Shown here: piece after piece, positions 40,353 to 45,844 of the stretch
How the letters are laid out: every line of letters starts with the position of its first letter
How positions within the stretch are numbered: position 1 is the stretch's first letter
NCBI GenBank assembly: GCA_945861935.1
Contig: CAMAVU010000001.1
Location: forward strand, 1 to 45,844
Reading direction: 5' to 3'
Origin: Bifidobacterium breve
Lineage (GTDB): Bacteria; Actinomycetota; Thermoleophilia; Miltoncostaeales; Miltoncostaeaceae
Length of the DNA stretch: 45,844 nucleotides
The notes under the pieces: generated by a model
The model's database searches: none
Told to the model about the DNA's origin: nothing
What the model saw: the letters and a program-made list of their open reading frames with translations, nothing else
Made by a program: the position numbers and the translations under genes

Positions 40353-41905
40353 GGCTGCTCCGGGTGGTCGGTGGCGGGCAGGGCCGCGCGCGCCGGGAGA
40401 ATGCCGATCTGCTCGACCGGACGGCCGTCAGCCAACTGTGCCGGCGCCAGTGCCATATCGGTGCTGGCGCGCGTTGCGCCTACGAGGCTGCCCGGCCACA
40501 CCGCGATCCACATCATCATGAGGATGAGCGGAATCAGGACGATGGCGTCGCGTGCGGTCATCTCGACCGCCCGGCCGTCATCCCGCACGCCGTGCACGGG
40601 GCCGTTCATCGTGGACTGGTACATGCGCAGCATGTACACCGCCGCGTAGATGATCCCCAGCGTCGCGATGACGGCCATCCATGCGTACTGGTTGAACACG
40701 CCGCCCAGGATGAAGAACTCCCCCACGAAGGCGTTGCTGCCCGGCAGGGCGAGGGCCGCCATCGTGACGATGAGGAAGGCCACGGCCATGCGCGGCGCCC
40801 CCTTCGCCAGCCCGCTCAGCCTGTCCATGTCCTCGGTGCCGGCGCCGCGGCCGAGGATCAGCACGATCACGAAGGCAGCCGCGGCCACGAGGCCGTGGTT
40901 GACCATCTGGAGCACGGCTCCCTGCGCGGCCATGCGGTCGAGCACGATGATCCCCAGCACGATGAAGCCCAGATGGGCCATGCTCGAATAGCCCACGAGC
41001 AGGCGCATCGTGGTTGCACGCCACGCGAGCAGGGATCCATAGACGATGCCTGTGAGCGCCAGGATGGCGATGGGGATGACGACGTTGCCGACTCCCTCGG
41101 GGAACACGGGCAGGCCGATGCGCAGCAGCCCATAGACGCCCGCCTTGCTCATCACCGCCGCCAGCAGGATGGTGACCACGAGGGGCGCCTGCGAATACGC
41201 GCGCGGCAGCCACCCGTGCAACGGCCAGAGGGGGATCTTGATGGCGAACGCGATGAGGAACCCGGCGAGCAGGATGGTGCTGGTGGCCTCGCCGAACGCC
41301 ACGCCCTGGAGGTCGCGTATCAGGAACGACAGGCCGCCCGTGTGGTCCATGGCGATGATGCCGGTGCTGATGATCGCCACGAGCATCAGCAGTGATCCCG
41401 CCATCGTGTAGACGACGAAGACCAGCCCCGCGGTCTTCTGCCCGCCCTCGCCCCAGTTCCAGATGAGCAGCGCGAAGGGGATGAGCATGAACTCCCAGCA
41501 CACGTAGAACAGGATCAGGTCGCCCGCCGTGAACAGGCCGAGCAGCCCGGCTTCGGCGAGCAGGATGAGGCCCAGGAACACGGAGCCGCGCTGCTCGGGC
41601 AGTCGCTGGCAGGCGGCCACGGTGCCCAGCGTGAAGATGGCGGTGGTCAGCAGCACGAGCCAGATCGAGATGCCATCCACCCCGACATCCCACGACACCC
41701 CTGCCGAGGGGATCCAGTCGAGGTGGTCCACCTGCTGCATCACCGCCACGCCGCGGTCGAACGACGCCACCACCACGACGGACACCGCGAGGGCGAGGGT
41801 GGACCCGGCGAGGGCGACGACGCGTGCGATGCGCCGATCGCGCATCAGGGCCACCACCACCGCCGCTGCCAGCGGCACGAGGATGAGGATGCTCACCCAG
41901 GGCAT
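40349..41905 (-). CDS. nuoM: NADH-quinone oxidoreductase subunit M
   Basis: 518 residues. DGISIWLVLLTTAIFTLGTVA and DLILFYVCWEFMLIPFALLIWNWG (conserved Glu) come first. FLIAFAIKIPLWPLHGWLPRAYSQAPLVVTILLAAVMSKAGVYGLLRI and RLLVGYSSMAHLGFIVLGI follow, with NHGLVAAAAFVIVLILGRGAGTEDMDRLSGL after them. This is the antiporter-like proton channel next to NuoL and NuoN in complex I. The ATG at 41905 shares its bases with the nuoL stop (ATGA). Earlier in-frame sequence lies inside nuoL and is not used. Confidence 0.96.
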   Translation of the reverse strand: MPWVSILILVPLAAAVVVALMRDRRIARVVALAGSTLALAVSVVVVASFDRGVAVMQQVDHLDWIPSAGVSWDVGVDGISIWLVLLTTAIFTLGTVAACQRLPEQRGSVFLGLILLAEAGLLGLFTAGDLILFYVCWEFMLIPFALLIWNWGEGGQKTAGLVFVVYTMAGSLLMLVAIISTGIIAMDHTGGLSFLIRDLQGVAFGEATSTILLAGFLIAFAIKIPLWPLHGWLPRAYSQAPLVVTILLAAVMSKAGVYGLLRIGLPVFPEGVGNVVIPIAILALTGIVYGSLLAWRATTMRLLVGYSSMAHLGFIVLGIIVLDRMAAQGAVLQMVNHGLVAAAAFVIVLILGRGAGTEDMDRLSGLAKGAPRMAVAFLIVTMAALALPGSNAFVGEFFILGGVFNQYAWMAVIATLGIIYAAVYMLRMYQSTMNGPVHGVRDDGRAVEMTARDAIVLIPLILMMMWIAVWPGSLVGATRASTDMALAPAQLADGRPVEQIGILPARAALPATDHPEQP

Positions 41906-43821
41906 CAGACGGCCCCCGTGACCACGATGGCCAGGACGATCCCGACAGCGACGATCCCCAGCACCATCCAGAAGGCATACGCCCGCACCAGCCCGCTCTG
42001 AGAGGCGCCCACCAAGCGTGCACCGCCGCGCAGCAGGGCGGTGGTGCCGGTGATGATGCCCTGGGGTCCCTTGGGCTCGACCTCCGCCCACATCACGTCG
42101 GCCACCGTGCGGCCCGGCTCCACGATGACGTCGTCACACACCTCGTCGAAGCGCCAGCCCCCGCGCATCACCTCGCGGGTGCTCCGGGCGACCCCGGCCA
42201 GCCTGAGGCGCCGCGCGGGGTCGGCACCGAACAGCCACCACGCGAGGGCGATCCCCGCCAGTGCCACGACGGACGAGGTGATGACGGTCACCACCTCGGT
42301 GGTGTGGGTCGGCGCGAGAACAGATGGGGCGTTGCCGGTGACTGGCTGCAGCCAGTCGGTGATCCCCGCCCAGCCGAAGGGCACCTGCACCAGACCGCCC
42401 ACGATGCTGAGGACGCCGAGGATCACGACGGGCACCGACATCCACCACCGCGACGGGTGGGGCACAGGCCGGTACCCGCCACCGGGCTCGGGGCCGAAGA
42501 ATGCACGGAACAGCAGGCGGAACATGTAGAGCGCGGTCAGGAACGCACCGATCACGCCGATCACCCAGCACGCGACCCCCACGTTCCCGCCCGCGAGTGC
42601 GCTGGCCAGCACGTCGTCCTTGGCGAAGAACCCTGCGAAGCCCGGCACGCCTGCGATGGCCAGGCAGCCCGCGCCCATGCCGAAGTAGGCCACACGCAGG
42701 TGCTTCCGCAGCCCCGCCATGCGATCGAGGTTCTGCTCTCCGTGCAGCGCGTGGATGACGATGCCCGCGGCGAGGAAGAGCGCCGCCTTGAAGAAGGCGT
42801 GGGCCATCAGCATGAACATCCCGCTGGCATAGGCACCCAGACCCACGGCCATGATCATGTAGCCCACCTGGCTGATCGTGGACCACGCGAGCACGCGCTT
42901 GATGTCCACCTGCTGCAGGGCCACGGTGGCCGCCATCAGCAGCGTGATGGCACCGACCACGGCCACGATGTCGCCGGCGAGCCACGAGAGGTCGAAGAAG
43001 ACGTGGCACCGCACCACCAGATACACGCCCGCGGTCACCATCGTGGCGGCGTGGATGAGGGCACTGACCGGGGTGGGTCCCTCCATCGCGTCGGGCAGCC
43101 ACGTGTGGAGGGGGACCTGCGCGCTCTTGGCCGCCGCGCCCATGAACAGCAGCAGGCAGATCGCCAGGAGCGTGCCCGAGTCCGCGCCGATTGACCCCGC
43201 GCCCGCGAATGCCCCGGCGTAGTCGAGCGTGCCCGTCTCGCGGAGGATGAGGACCGCGCCCAGCACCAGACCCACGTCGCCGATGACGTTCACGATGAAC
43301 GCCTTCTTCGCGGCGGCCACCGCGGTCGGCCGCTCGTACCAGAAGCCGATGAGCAGGTACGACGCCAGGCCCACGAAGGCCCAGCCGACGATGAGGAACA
43401 GGAAGTTGCCGGCCATGACCAGCAGCAGCATCGAGAACACGAAGAGGTTCATACCGGCGAAGAACCGGCGGTAGTCCCGGTCGCCGCCCATGTACTCGGC
43501 GGAGTACAGATGGATGAGGAACCCGACCCCGGTGATGACGAGCATCATCATCACGCTCAGCGGGTCCACCAGGATGGACAGGTCAACGGTCACGTCGCCG
43601 ATGGCGATCCACTCGAAGGCGCGGGAGGTGAGGGACCGCTCCTCCGGGGGGCTGCCGAGCAGGTCGGCGAAGACCCAGACCGAGAGAGCAAACGCCACCA
43701 GGATGCTGCCGATGCCGAGCACGCGGGTGATGGCGCGCGGCGGCTCGGACGGCCAGCCGGTGAGCACCAGACCGCTCACGAGCGGCAGCACGAGGACCAT
43801 CCACGACAGCGTGGTGGCCAC
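41905..43821 (-). CDS. nuoL: NADH-quinone oxidoreductase subunit L
   Basis: 638 residues. VDLSILVDPLSVMMMLVITGVGFLIHLYSAEYMGGD and FFAGMNLFVFSMLLLVMAGNFLFLIVGWAFVGLASYLLIGFWYERP are typical. AAKSAQVPLHTWLPDAMEGPTPVSALIHAATMVTAGVYLVVR, RVLAWSTISQVGYMIMAVGLGAY and HAFFKAALFLAAGIVIHALHGEQNLDRMAGL give the remaining core motifs. The C-terminal long helix region follows, with LFRAFFGPEP. NuoL is the outermost proton-pumping subunit of complex I. The start is the GTG at 43821, three bases after the nuoK stop. Confidence 0.96.
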   Translation of the reverse strand: MATTLSWMVLVLPLVSGLVLTGWPSEPPRAITRVLGIGSILVAFALSVWVFADLLGSPPEERSLTSRAFEWIAIGDVTVDLSILVDPLSVMMMLVITGVGFLIHLYSAEYMGGDRDYRRFFAGMNLFVFSMLLLVMAGNFLFLIVGWAFVGLASYLLIGFWYERPTAVAAAKKAFIVNVIGDVGLVLGAVLILRETGTLDYAGAFAGAGSIGADSGTLLAICLLLFMGAAAKSAQVPLHTWLPDAMEGPTPVSALIHAATMVTAGVYLVVRCHVFFDLSWLAGDIVAVVGAITLLMAATVALQQVDIKRVLAWSTISQVGYMIMAVGLGAYASGMFMLMAHAFFKAALFLAAGIVIHALHGEQNLDRMAGLRKHLRVAYFGMGAGCLAIAGVPGFAGFFAKDDVLASALAGGNVGVACWVIGVIGAFLTALYMFRLLFRAFFGPEPGGGYRPVPHPSRWWMSVPVVILGVLSIVGGLVQVPFGWAGITDWLQPVTGNAPSVLAPTHTTEVVTVITSSVVALAGIALAWWLFGADPARRLRLAGVARSTREVMRGGWRFDEVCDDVIVEPGRTVADVMWAEVEPKGPQGIITGTTALLRGGARLVGASQSGLVRAYAFWMVLGIVAVGIVLAIVVTGAV

Positions 43822-43824
43822 GCC

Positions 43825-44130
43825 TCAGCCCCTCATGGACGACATCTCGTCCACGTCGAGGTTGGTGCGCGACCGGAAGATCGCCACGACCAGGCCCAAG
43901 CCGATGACCACCTCGGCGGCGGCCACGACCATCACCACCAGAGCGAACACCTGACCGGACGGGTCGTCCCAGAGGCGGGAGAACCCGATGAGCGCCACGT
44001 TCCCGGCGTTGAGCATGAGCTCCACGCTGAGCAGGAGCATCAGGGGGTTCCGCCGCCGCATCACGCCGATGAGCCCCAGGATCAGGAGGGCCAGCGACAG
44101 CATCAGGTAGGCCCCGATGGGAACGCTCAC
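43825..44130 (-). CDS. nuoK: NADH-quinone oxidoreductase subunit K
   Basis: 101 residues with three membrane helices. LMLSLALLILGLIGVMRRRNPLMLLLSVELMLNAGNVALIGFS has the conserved glutamate in helix 2 (VELMLNA), and GQVFALVVMVVAAAEVVIGLGLVVAIFR the one in helix 3 (AAAEVVIGL). Both belong to the central proton path of complex I. The GTG start overlaps the nuoJ stop as GTGA. Confidence 0.96.
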   Translation of the reverse strand: MSVPIGAYLMLSLALLILGLIGVMRRRNPLMLLLSVELMLNAGNVALIGFSRLWDDPSGQVFALVVMVVAAAEVVIGLGLVVAIFRSRTNLDVDEMSSMRG

Positions 44131-44648
44131 CTGCCGCCCTCCCCCTGCACGGCACCCCGGGCCAGGATCACGGCACCCACGGCCGCCACCAGCAGCACCA
44201 ACGAGGTCACCTCGAACGCGAGCAGGTGACCGGTGAGGAAGGCATCGCCGATCGACGCCGGCGAGCCGACGTCGGTGCTCGCGGGTGCCGCCTGCACCGG
44301 CCCGGCCGTGGAGGTCTGCACCACGATGGCGCCGAACGCCCCCAGGCCCATCAGGCCCATCCAGCCGATCACCTGCCAGCGGTCCAGCCGATCCGGCGTG
44401 CCGATGTCGCCCCGGTCGCCCAGATAGGCGATGACGAACAGGAACATCACGACGATGGCGCCCGCATAGACGATCACCTGCACGGCGGCGGCGAACGGCG
44501 CGAGAAGGGCGATGAAGAGCAGGGCCACCGACACGAGCGTGCCGATCAGGCTCACGGCGGCGCGGAAGGCGTCCCGGAAGAACACCACTCCGATGCCGAA
44601 GCCCAGCGCCCCGACGGCCGCGACGGCGAACGTGACCGCCTCACCCAC
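44127..44648 (-). CDS. nuoJ: NADH-quinone oxidoreductase subunit J
   Basis: 173 residues, five membrane helices. FFRDAFRAAVSLIGTLVSVALLFIALLAPFAAAVQVIVYAGAIVVMFLFVIAYLG is the conserved N-terminal half, with the VYAGAIVVMFLFV pi-bulge helix. DAFLTGHLLAFEVTSLVLLVAAVGAVILAR is the last helix. Part of the central proton-translocation region of complex I. The GTG start at 44648 overlaps the end of the cupin gene by eight bases; the usual upstream neighbour nuoI is displaced by that gene. Confidence 0.93.
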   Translation of the reverse strand: MGEAVTFAVAAVGALGFGIGVVFFRDAFRAAVSLIGTLVSVALLFIALLAPFAAAVQVIVYAGAIVVMFLFVIAYLGDRGDIGTPDRLDRWQVIGWMGLMGLGAFGAIVVQTSTAGPVQAAPASTDVGSPASIGDAFLTGHLLAFEVTSLVLLVAAVGAVILARGAVQGEGGR

Positions 44649-45129
44649 CGAGCACCGCCGGGTCGTAGGGTCCGAGGATCCGCATGCCGTGGCGCCCGGC
44701 CACCTCCATCGCCCAGTCGCTCTGCTCGCGGGTGACCTCCGGCAGGGGCGCGGCGGGGTCGCCCAGCGGCTCGCACACCTCGCGCAGGAAGGCCTCCATG
44801 TCGTGCGGCGGGGACAGGGTGCACACGAGGCGCGCGGGCACGTCGCCCAGGTTCCGGTAGGTGTGGCCGAGCCACGGCGAAATCGTCACGCTGTCGAAGG
44901 GGCCCAGCCTGTACACGCCCTCGTCGGTGATCACGGTGATCGTGCCTTCGAGGCACATGTACTGCTCGGCGGCCACGTGGCTGTGGAGGTCCAGCGGACC
45001 ACCGCCGGGTCGTGAGGCGATCTCGGCGATCAGGAAGCCCCCACGGGTCGTTTCGCTGGTCGCGTGGACACGGAAGCCCTCGCCCATGAACAGCATGGGC
45101 ACACCGGGTGCCAGAACGTCCACAGGCAC
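44641..45129 (-). CDS. Cupin-domain protein inserted between nuoI and nuoJ
   Basis: 162 residues. The cupin motif 1, PLDLHSHVAAEQYMCLEG, fits HxH(x)3E(x)6G exactly, and motif 2 is GPFDSVTISPWLGHTYRN with the third metal histidine. The N-terminal strand FRVHATSETTRGGFLIAEIAS and C-terminal PPHDMEAFLREVCEPLG flank the barrel. A metal is probably bound; the substrate is unknown. The GTG start shares one base with the nuoI TAG stop, and the stop overlaps nuoJ by eight bases, so it is fully embedded in the complex I operon. It is not a known complex I subunit. Confidence 0.85.
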   Translation of the reverse strand: MPVDVLAPGVPMLFMGEGFRVHATSETTRGGFLIAEIASRPGGGPLDLHSHVAAEQYMCLEGTITVITDEGVYRLGPFDSVTISPWLGHTYRNLGDVPARLVCTLSPPHDMEAFLREVCEPLGDPAAPLPEVTREQSDWAMEVAGRHGMRILGPYDPAVLGG

Positions 45130-45611
45130 TAGACGTCCCCCACCAGAGACGGGTCGCCGGGCACGTTGGGGTGCAACGGCGGCTGCTTCGGCGCCGGCTC
45201 GAGCAGGACGTCCTTGGTGTAGATGAGCGCTTCGCGCGTGTACTCGCTCAGTTCGTATGAGTGCTCGAGTGTGATGGCGTCGAACGGGCATGCCACCTCG
45301 CAGTACCCGCAGAAGATGCACCGGGCCATGTTGATCTCGTAGATACGGGCGTACCGCTCACCCGCCGATACGCGGTTGCCGGGCGTGTTCTCCTCGGCGA
45401 CCACGCGGATGCAGTCCGCCGGGCAGGCCGCCGCGCACAGCGAGCAGCCCACGCACTTCTCGAGTCCGTTCTCAAATCGCCACAGTCGGTGGCGACCACG
45501 GAAGCGCGGGTACACCGGGGTCCTGTGCTCGGGGTAGCCGATCGTGACCGGCTTCGTGAGCAGGGTGCGGAACGTCACGCCGAAGCCCTTGAAGGGGTCG
45601 AGTACGCCCAT
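45129..45611 (-). CDS. nuoI: NADH-quinone oxidoreductase subunit I
   Basis: 160 residues. Two 4Fe-4S ferredoxin motifs, CVGCSLCAAACPADC and CIFCGYCEVACPFDA, are intact with the CP ends. PVTIGYPEHRTPVYPRFRGRHRLWRFENGLEKC is the typical approach to the first cluster. It carries electrons from the NADH/NuoG side towards NuoB (clusters N6a and N6b). The ATG at 45611 overlaps the nuoH stop by four bases. The stop shares a base with the start of the cupin gene. Confidence 0.96.
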   Translation of the reverse strand: MGVLDPFKGFGVTFRTLLTKPVTIGYPEHRTPVYPRFRGRHRLWRFENGLEKCVGCSLCAAACPADCIRVVAEENTPGNRVSAGERYARIYEINMARCIFCGYCEVACPFDAITLEHSYELSEYTREALIYTKDVLLEPAPKQPPLHPNVPGDPSLVGDV

Positions 45612-45844
45612 CAGTTCGCGAACCCGAGACCGAGGACGATGGCCGTCACCAGAATGTTCAGGGTGGAGATCGGGATGAGCACCTTCCACCCGAACTTCAT
45701 CAGGCGGTCGTAGCGGAAGCGGGGGAGCGTGGCGCGCACCCAGATGAAGATGAACAGCAGCACCGAGATCTTGAGGCCCAGCCAGATGAAGCCGGGCAGC
45801 CACGGGCCATCCGGCCCGCCCAGAAACAGGGTGGCGCCGAACGC
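45611..45844 (-). CDS. nuoH: NADH-quinone oxidoreductase subunit H (3' part only)
   Basis: The last 77 codons are in the window; the rest lies beyond its end. [20 protein letters not shown], then [20 protein letters not shown] and [20 protein letters not shown] match the C-terminus of NuoH (FIWVRAT-x-PRxRYDxLMxxGWK). NuoH joins the hydrophilic arm at the quinone site. The nuoI ATG overlaps its stop. Confidence 0.95.
   Translation of the reverse strand, partial: AFGATLFLGGPDGPWLPGFIWLGLKISVLLFIFIWVRATLPRFRYDRLMKFGWKVLIPISTLNILVTAIVLGLGFAN

Overview
This is a high-GC bacterial chromosome segment centred on the replication origin. Several things suggest a member of the Actinomycetota, perhaps a deep lineage such as Thermoleophilia. 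These are the GC content, the frequent GTG starts, the many leaderless-looking promoters (a TANNNT box 6-9 bases before the start codon) and the rpmH-dnaA-dnaN-recF-dciA-gyrB-gyrA order. The lineage is inferred from gene content only.

Layout. Positions 1-4.8 kb hold a secreted-looking thioredoxin-fold protein (5' cut), a UDP-glucuronate decarboxylase, a lone ABC ATPase, tatC-tatA, a chorismate mutase and a bifunctional-nuclease-family protein. A tRNA-Ile(GAT) follows. From 9.6 kb leftwards runs the origin-proximal operon rpmH-rnpA-yidD-yidC-khpB-rsmG-parA-parB, with a perfect parS palindrome over the rsmG start. From 10.0 kb rightwards come a GHKL-ATPase/winged-helix gene of unknown role, dnaA, dnaN, recF, dciA, gyrB and gyrA. 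Two DnaA-box clusters (9.82-9.96 kb and 12.35-12.57 kb) flank the GHKL-dnaA pair and look like a bipartite oriC.

After gyrA is a short scar region with strong palindromes and a methyltransferase pseudogene. A tight fatty-acid operon follows (fabZ-fabH-fabD-fabG-fabF, a dual-specificity phosphatase, accD-accA and a small unknown gene); it makes malonyl-CoA and runs type II elongation, but acpP, accB and accC are not here. Next are a lipid-kinase-family gene and an alpha/beta hydrolase that apparently starts at AUA, both leftward, then ileS preceded by a 33-codon leader ORF that overlaps its start. A DUF4395-thioredoxin fusion, a thioredoxin, an L,D-transpeptidase, a trehalose-phosphatase and a pair of half-size TauE/SafE permease genes follow.

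The right end (38.9-45.8 kb) carries complex I genes nuoH-I-J-K-L-M-N on the minus strand, with a cupin gene wedged between nuoI and nuoJ. An IS3-type transposase remnant lies between the permease genes and nuoN. Three families of short palindromes recur: GGGGACTGTCCCC, GGTGYCTGRCACC and GGGGTCAGGCCC/GGGCCTGACCCC. They occur in intergenic scars, in the transposase remnant, and also inside the reading frames of gyrA (C-terminal tail) and ileS. The most notable points are the origin-linked GHKL protein, the palindrome families, the deletion-derived pseudogene, the AUA start and the ileS leader ORF.
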